DNA from: Pseudocolwellia sp048296855
GTDB taxonomy: Bacteria; Pseudomonadota; Gammaproteobacteria; Enterobacterales; Alteromonadaceae
Assembly: GCA_048296855.1 (NCBI GenBank)
Contig: CP182631.1
Direction: 5' to 3' (one strand)
Length of the DNA stretch: 64,000 nt
This document shows positions 36,436 through 45,487 of this stretch, one piece after another. A model generated the notes under the pieces. That model was given only the letters and a program-made list of their open reading frames with translations, had not been told where the DNA came from and did not search any database. A program made the position numbers and the translations under genes. Each line of letters opens with the position of its first letter. Position 1 is the stretch's first letter.

Positions 36436-38214
36436 TTAATGATTATGCCTAGGTAGTTTTTTAGAAATACCTTGATACTTAGTGGCAAGCTCGATAACCG
36501 CACCTTGTGATAAATCGCCAACCGTATCGCGGTAAATTTCTTGCCACGGTGTTTGTGATTTTGGTGGTGTCACATGTGTTACTGATTTACGACTTTCAAA
36601 TTCACCTTCTGGTAGCAATACGTCGCATGTGCCTTTGTTCATGTTGATACGTAACATATCGCCTGTTTTTAAATAGGCTAAGCCGCCACCAACAGAACTC
36701 TCAGGAGAAACATGTAAGATAGAAGGGCTGTCTGACGTGCCCGATTGGCGACCATCTCCTAAAGTAGGTAAGCTGGTAATGCCTTGTTTAATTAAGTAAT
36801 CAGGCGGCTGCATGTTTACAACTTCAGCCGAACCTGGCCATCCGATTGGCCCTGCGCCACGAATAACTAAAATACAATGAGCATCAATGTTCAATGCAGG
36901 ATCGTTAATGCGTTGATGATAATCTTCCGAGTCTTCAAAAATTATTGCACGCGCATCAAACACGCCTTCGTTACCTTTTTCAGAAAGAAAACGTTGCGTA
37001 AACTCAGGCGAAATAACACTGGTTTTCATAATGGCGAAAGCAAAAAAGTTGCCAGAAAATACAGCAAAACCGGCATCTTTCAACATAGGTTCATCAAACG
37101 ACTTAATCACTTCTCTGTCGATTTTAGGTAGGTTTTGTAAGTTTTCAGCTAATGGCTTACCCGTAATGGTTAATACATCGCCATTGAGTTTATTGGCGTT
37201 TAATAATTCCCACATAATGGCAGGAACACCACCGGCTCTATGAAAACGCTCGCCTAGGTATTTACCCGCAGGTTGAACATTGGCAAGTAACGGAATAGGT
37301 CGTGCAAGTTCATTCCAATCTTCAGCGGTTATTTCAACACCTGCGTGTCGAGCCATTGCCATAAGGTGAGGTTGTGCATTGGTTGATCCACCTAGGGCTG
37401 AAATAACTTTCATGGCATTAACAAAAGCGTCGCGTGTTAATATTTTTGATGGTGTTAAATCTTCATAAGCCATTTCTACAATACGAACACCGGTGCGATA
37501 AGCCATTTGACCACGTTCTTTGTACGGAGCAGGAATAGCGCCACAACCAGTTAACGACATGCCTAAAGCTTCAGCAACCGAATTCATGGTTAATGCGGTA
37601 CCCATCGTATTGCAGTGTCCGGCAGAAGGGGCAGAGTCCATGGCTAAATTAAGAAACTCAGTTTCATCAATTTCACCTGCCGCTAAACGCTTTCTTGAGC
37701 GCCAAATAACCGTACCAGAACCTACTAATTCACCATCATGCCAACCATCAAGCATTGGACCACCTGATAAAACAATAGCTGGAATATCAACAGTAGAAGC
37801 CGCCATTAAGCTTGAAGGTGTGGTTTTGTCACAGCCTGTGGTTAATACAACCGCATCAATGGGGTAGCCAAATAAAATTTCTACTAAACCTAAGTAAGCT
37901 AAGTTACGGTCAAGGGCAGCGGTAGGGCGTCTACAATTTTCAAAAATAGGATGCGCTGGAAATTCAATCGGTATACCGCCTGCTGCTCTAACACCATCTT
38001 TTACGCGTTTTGTTAGTTCAAGATGAATGCGATTACATGGCGCTAAGTCGCTGCCTGATTGCGCTATGCCAATAATAGGTTTACCTGAACGTAGTTCTTC
38101 AGACGTAATACCGTAATTCATAAAACGTTCTAAATATAAAGCCGCTAAATCAATATGTTCTTTGTTATCAAACCAATCTTGTGATCGAAAACGATGTTGT
38201 TTATTTAATTTCAT
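36436..38214 (-). CDS. IlvD/Edd-family pentonate (xylonate) dehydratase
   Basis: A 592-residue iron-sulfur dehydratase, matching the length of Caulobacter XylD. It removes water from D-xylonate (or L-arabinonate) to give 2-keto-3-deoxypentonate. Cluster cysteines are visible in TTGCDKTTPS (about 128) and AGHCNTMGT (about 199), and the Mg-binding and late signature GDGRQSGTSDSPSILHVSPE lies near residue 485. The branch is the pentonate dehydratase group rather than true IlvD, supported by the neighbours. GH43 lies 24 bases upstream and the XylX-like gene 51 bases downstream. Confidence 0.9.
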   Translation of the reverse strand: MKLNKQHRFRSQDWFDNKEHIDLAALYLERFMNYGITSEELRSGKPIIGIAQSGSDLAPCNRIHLELTKRVKDGVRAAGGIPIEFPAHPIFENCRRPTAALDRNLAYLGLVEILFGYPIDAVVLTTGCDKTTPSSLMAASTVDIPAIVLSGGPMLDGWHDGELVGSGTVIWRSRKRLAAGEIDETEFLNLAMDSAPSAGHCNTMGTALTMNSVAEALGMSLTGCGAIPAPYKERGQMAYRTGVRIVEMAYEDLTPSKILTRDAFVNAMKVISALGGSTNAQPHLMAMARHAGVEITAEDWNELARPIPLLANVQPAGKYLGERFHRAGGVPAIMWELLNANKLNGDVLTITGKPLAENLQNLPKIDREVIKSFDEPMLKDAGFAVFSGNFFAFAIMKTSVISPEFTQRFLSEKGNEGVFDARAIIFEDSEDYHQRINDPALNIDAHCILVIRGAGPIGWPGSAEVVNMQPPDYLIKQGITSLPTLGDGRQSGTSDSPSILHVSPESSVGGGLAYLKTGDMLRINMNKGTCDVLLPEGEFESRKSVTHVTPPKSQTPWQEIYRDTVGDLSQGAVIELATKYQGISKKLPRHNH

Positions 38215-38238
38215 TTGTTTGTCTTTATTAGCTAAATT

Positions 38239-39882
38239 TTAGAGATTAGGGGTATATTTAAATTGATGAAAATCAGCAAAAATGCCTTCACCACTTAAGT
38301 CTGAACAATGCAAACAGATAAATGCGCCGGTAAAAAAGCCTTTGCCTTTTACGTAATCATCGGAAAGTTTCCAAGCATCGAAAACTATATTTAATGGTTG
38401 CCACGCTGCATAATCGAACGAATATTTGAACGTTAAAGAAGAGCCACTCACGCAAGTTTTTAGCGATATGCTGGTAACAGAATCAGATATATGTATGGGT
38501 TGTTCATAAAGGTGATAAGAAGCTTCGCCTCTATCTACCTGAATAATTTTAAGCGCACGTATGCCAAGGCTTTCATCAAAATCAACAAAACAGTAAACCC
38601 AGTTTTTAGTGTTGTAATAACACGCTATACCTGCATTTTGTTGCTCGTTAGTTGGGGTGAAAGACAGCGAGGTTGTTGCGTCAAAGTCAAAATGCTGCCA
38701 TCTATACCCAAGGGTTGATTGAGGGAATTGAGAAATAAGCGGCTCTTGTCCGTACAATCTTAACCCTGATTTATATTCTGTTAACGCTCCCATTTTTTCA
38801 CAAAAAGGAACACGTAATGTTTGCCATTCTGGATGTAGCGTATTGCTATCAAAATTATCGATAAAATCGTCTGACGAGGCATGAGATGTTGCTGTTTTAC
38901 TTGTAGAAGAAAATGCAGCAAAAGTTGGTGCTTCAACTTGTAGCTTAGTGTGTGCTCCGCCAACCACATAAGGCCAACCATCGCGCCATTCTATTTTGTC
39001 GATAGCCGTTTCTCTGCCTAGAGGGCAGTAACCTGAAATTTTGTTATCGGTAATTTTAATAGTGTCAGGTAACGGACGACTCACCAGAAACACCATGTAC
39101 CATTCATTTGAATGGGTTTTGATCATTGAACCATGACCAGCTTTTTGTAAAACAGCTTCAGGCTTATCGCTGGTGGTTAAAATAGTTTCATCGGGGTGTA
39201 ATTCAAATGGCCCAAGCACGCTTTTACTGCGTAATACGGTAACAGCATGGTCGTAAACGGTGCCGCCTTCAGCCACTAAAAGGTAATAGTATTCATCAAC
39301 TTTATATAAATGCGGTGCTTCAGTTAGCTTTCTGTGTGTGCCACCAAAAATGATTTTTCGGTCGGTTGATAAGCGTTGCTCGTCATGAAAATATTCTTGA
39401 ATAATTATATTGTTATGTGGATTACTGTGATGCCTAGCCCCCCATTGACGATAGGTGATGAACTTACGGCCCGAATCATCATGAAAAAGGGAAGGATCAA
39501 AACCGCCAAATTTTAATTTGATAGGTTCGCTCCATGGGCCTTCAATATTTTCTGCGGTAACCAGAAAGTTGTCGCCAGATTTCCAAGGACTATCAACACT
39601 TTTTACATTTGAATACACCAACCAAAACAAACCATCGCTATAAGTTAAGCAGGGCGCCCAAACACCACCTGAGTCGGGTATGCCGTTCATGTCTAATTGG
39701 CTAACACGATCTAATGGCGTGGCTACTAAATCCCAGTTGATAAAGTCTTGGCTATGATAAATACGAACACCAGGAAACCACTCAAATGTAGAGGTAGCGA
39801 TATAATAATCTTCGCCTTTATTACAGATAACGGGATCTGGATTAAAGCCTTTTAAAATTGGATTGTTGATCATTTCCATCAT
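38239..39882 (-). CDS. GH43 beta-xylosidase with C-terminal beta-sandwich
   Basis: A 547-residue cytoplasmic enzyme without signal peptide. The GH43 propeller (about 1-310) holds the three acids: Asp in KGFNPDPVIC (about 16), Asp in GGFDPSLFHDD (about 128) and Glu in LTEAPHLYK (about 188). The C-terminal 200 residues are the beta-sandwich of GH43 subgroup XynB enzymes, which release xylose from xylo-oligosaccharides. As the first gene of the oxidative operon it feeds the pathway. It is similar along its whole length to the GH43 at 50104-51720. A GntR-type operator lies about 100 bases upstream. Confidence 0.93.
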   Translation of the reverse strand: MMEMINNPILKGFNPDPVICNKGEDYYIATSTFEWFPGVRIYHSQDFINWDLVATPLDRVSQLDMNGIPDSGGVWAPCLTYSDGLFWLVYSNVKSVDSPWKSGDNFLVTAENIEGPWSEPIKLKFGGFDPSLFHDDSGRKFITYRQWGARHHSNPHNNIIIQEYFHDEQRLSTDRKIIFGGTHRKLTEAPHLYKVDEYYYLLVAEGGTVYDHAVTVLRSKSVLGPFELHPDETILTTSDKPEAVLQKAGHGSMIKTHSNEWYMVFLVSRPLPDTIKITDNKISGYCPLGRETAIDKIEWRDGWPYVVGGAHTKLQVEAPTFAAFSSTSKTATSHASSDDFIDNFDSNTLHPEWQTLRVPFCEKMGALTEYKSGLRLYGQEPLISQFPQSTLGYRWQHFDFDATTSLSFTPTNEQQNAGIACYYNTKNWVYCFVDFDESLGIRALKIIQVDRGEASYHLYEQPIHISDSVTSISLKTCVSGSSLTFKYSFDYAAWQPLNIVFDAWKLSDDYVKGKGFFTGAFICLHCSDLSGEGIFADFHQFKYTPNL

Positions 39883-39983
39883 TACGTCTCAGGTTGGTAA
39901 AAATCTAACGATTCAAACAAAGCGTAGGTACAAATTTTAGGTGATAACAATTTGTACTCTGATTTTATGTTTTTTATCTTAAA

Positions 39984-39999
39984 ATGTTCCCGGTAACAT
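39984..39999. promoter_or_regulatory. GntR-type operator before the oxidative pentose operon
   Basis: ATGTTCCCGGTAACAT is a 16-bp near-palindrome, 102 bases upstream of the first gene. It matches the ATGTTACC..GTAACAT form I recall for Escherichia coli GntR. A near copy (ACGTTACCAGTAACAT, 48908-48923) lies upstream of the GntR-like regulator gene in this window. The remainder of the 570-base gap contains further inverted repeats but no gene. Confidence 0.65.
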
Positions 40000-40180
40000 A
40001 GCAAGTAACGAACCCCATAAAAATTACTTTTTTGTGGTTTTAGCGTGAGTTTTGATAACAGTTATCTAGCCTGTATGCAACGTAATTAAAGGGATTTATA
40101 TAGATTGGCCTCTTATGGTAAAAAAGACAATAAATATTTTGATTTTGACGGGGTTTATAGTGATTTTAAACTGTTATTTC

Positions 40181-40197
40181 ATGTTACTTAGTAACAT
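40181..40197. promoter_or_regulatory. ATGTTACTTAGTAACAT palindrome
   Basis: The 17-bp sequence ATGTTACTTAGTAACAT has the same arms as the GntR-type operators but one extra central base. It is 255 bases before the PL7 lyase gene and 298 bases before the oxidative operon. It could be an auxiliary site for the same regulator or a site for a different one. Confidence 0.4.
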
Positions 40198-40451
40198 CGA
40201 TATTTAAAAATGCTGAGTAAAGGTTATTGCATATTACGATCTCAAAGTTAAAAACCCGATAGCCACTTAATTAAAACACATTAATTTTTACGCCTTTTAG
40301 ATAAATTTAAGCTTAAACTAAATTTGGTAACTGGTATTTTATGTTTTGGTAATATATATTGGTATTACCTTTTGGTTTAATGTCTAAACTAGGTCACATT
40401 TAAATAGTTAGATTTAATTTTTCTTATAAATATAAAGTTATCGGGGTTGGT

Positions 40452-41870
40452 GTGTTGATAAATTATAAAGTTGTGCTTTTATGTCCGTTGTTACTTGCTG
40501 CTGGTTGTGGTTCATCTACGTCAGATAATCCTAGTTCTTCAAGTTCAGTAATTATTGTTGAAACAGAAACTCCTGTTGTTGAAGCTCCTGTAATAGATGT
40601 TCCTGTTGAAGAAACGAATGAGCCACAAGCTGATATTACTTGTAGTGGACTCGCTTTTTTGCCTTTTAGCAGCGCTGTTGCTTCAGATTCAAGTACAAGT
40701 TACCCAGCAAGTAATGCTATTGACGGCAGTTTTATCAGCACTTCACGCTGGTCTACAACTAGCATGAACCAGTCTTTAACCCTAACACTTGAACAAGCTG
40801 CTTTACTTAAAGGGGTATCTATTACTTGGTTAAATGAAGATAGCCGCAGTTATAGTTACGACATTGAAGTTTCAACTGACAATAGTACTTGGGTTCCTTT
40901 AGCGACTTCAGAGCTAAGTGATGAGTCTACCGATAGAGGTGTATTTACCGATCTAACAGATACAACAGCTAAGTTTATTAAAATTGTTTCTACAGGTAAT
41001 AATGTTGATAACAGTAGCAGTATTGTTGAAGTTGAAGCTTTCGGTTGTCAGTCGGATGTTGCCACTAACATTGAATTAATTGATTGGTATTTAAGTATTC
41101 CGGTTGATGAAGATACGGCAATGAAATCAGAAAGTATTTGGGAGAATGAGTTAAATGATGATTATTTCAACTCAGAATTCTTTTTCAATTCTCTTGATAA
41201 CGGTTTAGTTTTTAGAGCCCCAATTGAAGGTACTAAAACATCAGTAAACACAAAATATACTCGTACTGAATTAAGAGAGATGTTACGTAGAGGCAATACA
41301 AGTATTAGCACACAAGGTGTTAATGCTAATAACTGGGTGTTTTCAAGTGCACCACAAAATGAGCAAGATAAAGCGGGTGGCGTTGATGGTGAACTTGTTG
41401 CTGAGTTAGCCGTTAACCATGTTACAACAACAGGTGACGCTAATCAGGTAGGCCGAGTAATTATTGGTCAAATTCATGCAAATAATGATGAACCTATACG
41501 TGTTTATTACCGTAAATTACCAAGTAACGAGAAAGGCTCTATCTATTTGGCTCACGAAATACGTGATGGAGATGATGAATATTATGAATTGATAGGCACT
41601 CGTTTACAAAGTGCATCTAATCCAAGTAACGGCATAGAATTAAACGAACGTTTTGGCTATAAAATTACGGTAGTTGGTAATTCACTGACTTTCGTTCTAA
41701 CTCGTGATGGTGAGGAAGATATCACTGAAATTATTGATATGTCTAACAGTGGTTACGACATTGCTAATGAGTATATGTACTTTAAAGCTGGTGTATATAA
41801 TCAGAATAATAGTGGTGAAGAAAAGGATTACGTTCAAGCGACTTTCTATAAAATAGAAAATACTCATTAA
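40452..41870 (+). CDS. PL7 alginate lyase lipoprotein with F5/8-type module
   Basis: A 472-residue lipoprotein (lipobox LLAAGCGSS, Cys 19) with a Pro/Val/Glu-rich linker to residue 60. A discoidin-like module follows (about 65-200, SDSSTSYPASNAIDGSFISTSRWST then WSTT/EVEAFGC), probably carbohydrate binding. The rest is a PL7 alginate lyase: all three signature segments are present, RTELREML (about 273), VIIGQIHA (about 340, His) and YMYFKAGVYNQ (about 441). It would cleave alginate at the cell surface. The start codon is GTG. A terminator follows. It is unrelated to the xylan genes around it, so this part is a separate accessory insertion. Confidence 0.9.
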   Translation: MLINYKVVLLCPLLLAAGCGSSTSDNPSSSSSVIIVETETPVVEAPVIDVPVEETNEPQADITCSGLAFLPFSSAVASDSSTSYPASNAIDGSFISTSRWSTTSMNQSLTLTLEQAALLKGVSITWLNEDSRSYSYDIEVSTDNSTWVPLATSELSDESTDRGVFTDLTDTTAKFIKIVSTGNNVDNSSSIVEVEAFGCQSDVATNIELIDWYLSIPVDEDTAMKSESIWENELNDDYFNSEFFFNSLDNGLVFRAPIEGTKTSVNTKYTRTELREMLRRGNTSISTQGVNANNWVFSSAPQNEQDKAGGVDGELVAELAVNHVTTTGDANQVGRVIIGQIHANNDEPIRVYYRKLPSNEKGSIYLAHEIRDGDDEYYELIGTRLQSASNPSNGIELNERFGYKITVVGNSLTFVLTRDGEEDITEIIDMSNSGYDIANEYMYFKAGVYNQNNSGEEKDYVQATFYKIENTH

Positions 41871-41910
41871 TAAATGAATAGTTAAGATTAGTATTAATGT
41901 TAATAGAGAC

Positions 41911-41937
41911 AAAAGCACTGATATTTTCGGTGCTTTT
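41911..41937 (+). terminator. Terminator after the PL7 lyase
   Basis: AAAAGCAC (41911-41918) pairs with GTGCTTTT (41930-41937), followed by TTGTTTT. It lies about 40 bases after the lyase stop codon and looks like a standard intrinsic terminator. Confidence 0.75.
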
Positions 41938-42128
41938 TTGTTTTAGGTTAATGAGTATTTCATCCTCTATTTTATCTTCTCCTGATTTACTCCACTTTTG
42001 CTAAAACCTATAAACCACCAAGTAATACAGCTAGTTGTTAGTTATTTTTTAGATTAGCTTTTAAACACTTAATTAGAACTGAGTTGTTTCAGGAAATAGT
42101 GAATAGTTTTTATGTTGAGTAATTTTGC

Positions 42129-42147
42129 TTAACCCGAGCTGAGGTTA
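42129..42147. repeat. Solo end of the TAACCTGAACTCGGTTTAA family
   Basis: TTAACCCGAGCTGAGGTTA matches the right end of the 20077-20240 element with three differences. It lies about 30 bases from the point where the adjacent PL7 pseudogene loses similarity to its family, which suggests that the element or a deletion next to it truncated the gene. Confidence 0.45.
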
Positions 42148-42176
42148 CTTAAAACTACCAAGATAGTTATCAGAAA

Positions 42177-42455
42177 TTAAACAATTACAGCAAACTCGGT
42201 AGCAGGATCACTCATTTTAATTTTGCTATTTGACCCACGTAGCATTTGACGTAACTCACTACGCGTATTAATTGAATTAGCCTTTGTTATCGCTTTATTA
42301 GGTGTGGTAAATACCATATTGTTATCTAGCATCAAGATAGAAAAAATCAGGGTGAAAATACGTTTGCATTTCTTCAACGCTGATTTCGTCAATTTTCTTA
42401 TCGTTATTTAAATCAACCGGTACGTTCATTTTCCAATTGATAAGTGTGTAAATTA
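42177..42455 (-). pseudogene. Frameshifted, truncated PL7 alginate lyase fragment
   Basis: On the minus strand the sequence first encodes LINWKMNVPVDLNNDKKID and continues to HPDFFYLDA, then a frameshift near 42325 leads into LDNNMVFTTPNKAIT and NTRSELRQMLRGSNSKI. These align with the intact lyase on the other side of the gap (LIDWYLSIPVDEDT, FFFNSLDNGLVF, TRTELREMLRRGN). The downstream catalytic segments (QIH, YFKAGVY) are missing and no start or signal peptide is seen. The fragment is therefore a decayed copy of a second lyase, about the first third of the catalytic domain. Confidence 0.75.
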
Positions 42456-42554
42456 AATCTTATACGGCTATAAACTCAAAATTTAAAATTTGCGTTACAC
42501 TTTGGCTTTAGTATACTGAAGTTACTTTAAACGCATATAGTAAAAGTAGAGAAT

Positions 42555-43898
42555 ATGGCTAAGCCTAGAGTGGAAAAAGCTCCTAAACTAAATTTCCCTG
42601 ATGATTTTAAATTAATAACTCCTTTCCTTAATAAATATGACGTTACTGATGATGAAGGTAAATATCTTCATTGGAGCCAACTTAAGTGGAGAGTACCTAA
42701 AGCGGATGCTGAAAACATATGGAAAACTGTAAAGTTTAAAAGAATGTCACAGTACAAATCTCTTCAAATTAAAAGTGAAGATAACGAGCCTTTTTTATAT
42801 TGTACACCTCACTCTATGGAAGCTTTATTATATCAACTAGTAAAAATAGCTGGCGGTAATGTAGGCGCAGTTTCAGATACAGCTGCTAGTGAACATTTGC
42901 AAAGCAAATTTTTAGTTTCATCTCTAATTATGGAAGAAGCTATTACAAGTGCTCAACTTGAAGGTGCCTCGACTACCCGTGAAGTAGCTAAAAAAATGTT
43001 GGAAGATGAAAGAGAGCCAATAGACGAAGATGAGAGAATGATATTAAATAATTATCTTCTTTTGAAGTTTGCAGAACAAAATAAAAAAGAGAAGCTAACT
43101 TTAGATCTTATCTTAGAGTTTCATCGAATAGCAACAAAAGGGACTACAGAGAATAGTGTAATTCCCGGTGAGTTTAGAGAAGACAATGATATATATATCG
43201 AAGATGGTGATGGAAATATTGCGCATCAGCCCCCTCATTTTAATTTAATTGACGACAGGCTTCAGACATTATGTGATTTTGCTAATGAAGATCATTCTGG
43301 CTTAAATGGCTGTGACTTTGTTCATCCTATTATTAAAGCAATTATCCTTCATTTTATGGTGGGTTATGAACACCCATTTAGAGATGGAAACGGTCGAGTA
43401 GCAAGAGCATTGTTTTATTGGTTTATGCTTAAAAGTGAATATACTTTATTTAAATTTGTTTCTATTAGTAAGTTATTAAAAGAAAAACCCAAAGAATATG
43501 GAATGTCTTACATGTATACAGAAAAGGACTCTAATGATTTAACTTATTTTATTTATTTTCAATTAGATATTATTTTTCATGCCTTTGATGAGTTGAAAAC
43601 ATACTTAGGTAACAAGACAAATGAATTTAAAAAAATAGCTGAAATATTAGAAAAAACAACTTTGGGAAATAAGCTAAATTTCATTCAAAAAGATTTAATA
43701 AAGAAAGCAGTGAAAGAGCCAGGGAGGATATTTAGCGCTAAAGAAATATCTAATTCTTATAGCATTTCTGCTAATACGGCTAGAACATATTTAGCAAAAT
43801 TAGCAGAATTAAAACTATTTCTTACAACCAAAGATGGTAAAACTTTAATTTATATAGCTCCTTCAGATTTACTTTCTAAATTAAATAATAGGAAATAA
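42555..43898 (+). CDS. Fic-domain protein (probable AMPylase)
   Basis: A 447-residue soluble protein of the common Fic type. The catalytic motif HPFRDGNGRVAR is complete (His at residue 273), so transfer of AMP from ATP to a target hydroxyl is likely. An inhibitory motif SAQLEG lies N-terminal to it (about residue 137), placing it in the class where the blocking helix precedes the Fic core. A winged-helix-like C-terminus (SAKEISNSYSISANTARTYLAKLAEL) may bind DNA or the target. Its stop codon runs into the first of the conserved repeat blocks described below. Confidence 0.9.
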   Translation: MAKPRVEKAPKLNFPDDFKLITPFLNKYDVTDDEGKYLHWSQLKWRVPKADAENIWKTVKFKRMSQYKSLQIKSEDNEPFLYCTPHSMEALLYQLVKIAGGNVGAVSDTAASEHLQSKFLVSSLIMEEAITSAQLEGASTTREVAKKMLEDEREPIDEDERMILNNYLLLKFAEQNKKEKLTLDLILEFHRIATKGTTENSVIPGEFREDNDIYIEDGDGNIAHQPPHFNLIDDRLQTLCDFANEDHSGLNGCDFVHPIIKAIILHFMVGYEHPFRDGNGRVARALFYWFMLKSEYTLFKFVSISKLLKEKPKEYGMSYMYTEKDSNDLTYFIYFQLDIIFHAFDELKTYLGNKTNEFKKIAEILEKTTLGNKLNFIQKDLIKKAVKEPGRIFSAKEISNSYSISANTARTYLAKLAELKLFLTTKDGKTLIYIAPSDLLSKLNNRK

Positions 43899-43991
43899 CA
43901 ACACGCCCTGAGGTGGACCAAAAGCCTTAAATCGTATTTTCTAACGCATATTTAAGCAAGGGCGAGTCTTTGCTTTTAACGCCTCAAGATA
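43896..43991 (+). repeat. 3' cassette block, copy 1, after fic
   Basis: This block begins at the fic stop codon (TAACAACACGCCCTGAGGTGG) and closely matches 46891-46979, sharing ATCAAAAGCCTTAAA-like, CGTATTTTCTA and TATTTAAGCAAGGGCGAG, and partly 45147-45220. It contains the hairpin AAGCAAGGGC/GTCTTTGCTT (43954-43974). Outer bases show AACAAC facing GTTGTT and TGAGG facing CCTCA, an attC-like arrangement, but the standard attC boxes are not clearly present. Confidence 0.65.
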
Positions 43992-44102
43992 AGTTGTTTC
44001 ATCGTAGGTTGTTCTTGTTTACCAATACCAAAATTGATAACTAAACAAATATTATTATCTATTTAAATGCTAATGATCTGATTATCAGTATAGTTATATT
44101 CG

Positions 44103-44270
44103 TCTTTAAAACAGCGAGTTGTGTAAATATTTTATGAGGATTAATCCTATAAAAATTATGTTATTGTTATTCATGCTAGCCTTTAATTCTTTAACAAACT
44201 AATTATGGCTCTGATTTTTAAGTTAACCCACTATAGGGAGCCTAGCTCCTCGTGGGGAGTCATTATGTCT
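44103..44270 (+). repeat. 5' cassette block, copy 1, before the hydrolase gene
   Basis: About 168 bases, near-identical in parts to 45231-45404 and 46273-46447. It holds two small reading frames: 44134-44202 (22 residues, MRINPIKIMLLLF start, hydrophobic) and 44205-44285 (26 residues, MALIFKLTH start), the latter ending 3 bases before the hydrolase ATG. A hairpin CCCAC/GTGGG with GGAG/CTCC inside is kept in all copies, and the block ends in GGGGAGTCATTATG, a ribosome-binding-site-plus-ATG pattern. Confidence 0.7.
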
Positions 44271-44288
44271 ATGTACCTTCGGTGAATC

Positions 44289-45149
44289 ATGCGTAAATTA
44301 TTAATCTTTATTGGGGTATGCCTGTCATTATCTCTAAATGCTGAAGTTATCCAAAAAAGAAATAATGAAGGTGATCATTTTGTTTATATTCCTGAAGAAA
44401 CCCCAAAAAACATTCTAGTTATTGCTCACGGTATGTTATCAAAAAGAGATAAAGCTTCAGATGTCGCAAAGAAATATATATCACGTTGGATCAAATATGC
44501 CGACAAATATGGATTATTATTAATTGCACCCGTTTTCGATACGTCACGTTTTGGTAACCTAGGTGGTGGCTTTGGTGGATATAGGAATTTATTTGGCAAA
44601 TACGTTCCTGCTGATGAATTCGTTAATAAACTTGTAAGTCGTTATTCATTTCAAACTAGCTCAGGTAGTAAGCGTTTTTATTTATACGGTCACTCTGCCG
44701 GTGGACAGTTTGTTAATAGGTATGTTGTTACTCATCCTAACAAGGTGATTCATGCTGTTGTGAGCGCAGCAGGCCGGTACAGTTACCCTACAACATCAAG
44801 TAAATGGCCTTATGGCGCAGGAAACCTCTCTAAGAGTTTAAAGTGGAAAGACGGTAGCACAAATAAAGTTTTTATCACTAAATCTCTTAGAAATTACGCT
44901 TTAGCTGCGAAAAAAGTTTCAATCGTTATTGGAAGTAAAGACATAAAGACTCAACCTAAAAGGCCTGCACACAGCGGTAATACGCGCATAGAAATTGCAA
45001 ATAGTTGGGCGCGCGCAATGAATCAAAATGCAAAGCGCTATGGGGTTAATGGAATTGTTAACGTAAATGTAATTCAAGGAATTGGTCATAGTTCTTCAGC
45101 GTTAACTCCACATTGCGCTGACGTTCTATTTGGTAGTTCAGGTACATAA
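44289..45149 (+). CDS. Secreted alpha/beta hydrolase
   Basis: A 286-residue protein with a signal peptide (LLIFIGVCLSLSLNA, cleavage about residue 18). The catalytic triad of the alpha/beta-hydrolase fold is visible: Ser in LYGHSAGGQFVNR (about 138), Asp in IVIGSKDIKT (about 219) and His in QGIGHSSSAL (about 261). The shape resembles the PHB-depolymerase/esterase group; the substrate is not clear. It sits between two conserved repeat blocks, its stop codon beginning the next one, which makes it a cassette-like unit. Confidence 0.75.
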   Translation: MRKLLIFIGVCLSLSLNAEVIQKRNNEGDHFVYIPEETPKNILVIAHGMLSKRDKASDVAKKYISRWIKYADKYGLLLIAPVFDTSRFGNLGGGFGGYRNLFGKYVPADEFVNKLVSRYSFQTSSGSKRFYLYGHSAGGQFVNRYVVTHPNKVIHAVVSAAGRYSYPTTSSKWPYGAGNLSKSLKWKDGSTNKVFITKSLRNYALAAKKVSIVIGSKDIKTQPKRPAHSGNTRIEIANSWARAMNQNAKRYGVNGIVNVNVIQGIGHSSSALTPHCADVLFGSSGT

Positions 45150-45220
45150 CAGCACGTCCTGAGGTGGTAAACAGCATATTTTAGCAAGGACGCTCTCTTG
45201 CTTTTTAACGCTTTAATATA
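45147..45220 (+). repeat. 3' cassette block, copy 2, after the hydrolase gene
   Basis: Starts at the hydrolase stop codon with TAACAGCACGTCCTGAGGTGG, three changes from the block after fic. A hairpin AGCAAGG/CTTGCT is followed by TTTTTAACG, so it may also end transcription. It is shorter than the first copy and lacks the AAAGCCTTAAA segment. Confidence 0.6.
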
Positions 45221-45230
45221 GCTCGATTCA

Positions 45231-45404
45231 TCTTTTAAAACAGCGAGTTGTGTGATTTTTTTATGAGGATTAATCCTATAAAAATTATGTTATTGTTATT
45301 CATACTAGCATCCACTTTATTTCATTAACAAACTAATTATGGCTCTGATTTTTAAGTTAACCCACAATATGGAGGTTAACGCATTGTGGGGAGTCATTGT
45401 GTCT
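45231..45404 (+). repeat. 5' cassette block, copy 2, before the phd gene
   Basis: This copy matches 44103-44270 closely, including TTTTAAAACAGCGAGTTGTG and ATGAGGATTAATCCTATAA. Its small frames are 45263-45328 (21 residues) and 45339-45413 (24 residues), of the same length and N-terminal sequence as in copy 1 but ending 74 bases before the phd ATG. The conserved hairpin here is CCCACAAT/ATTGTGGG, with compensating changes relative to copy 1. Confidence 0.7.
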
Positions 45405-45487
45405 ATGACTTAAGTTCAAAGCCTTGTACTGGTATCTAGTTTTAACTATACTTTGTACCATATAAAGTACAACTAAAGGTGTTACTC

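Noticed and set aside
42177..42392. Independent 71-residue protein
   Set aside because: Its RSELRQMLRG segment and the neighbouring frame together match PL7 alginate lyase, so it is a pseudogene fragment.
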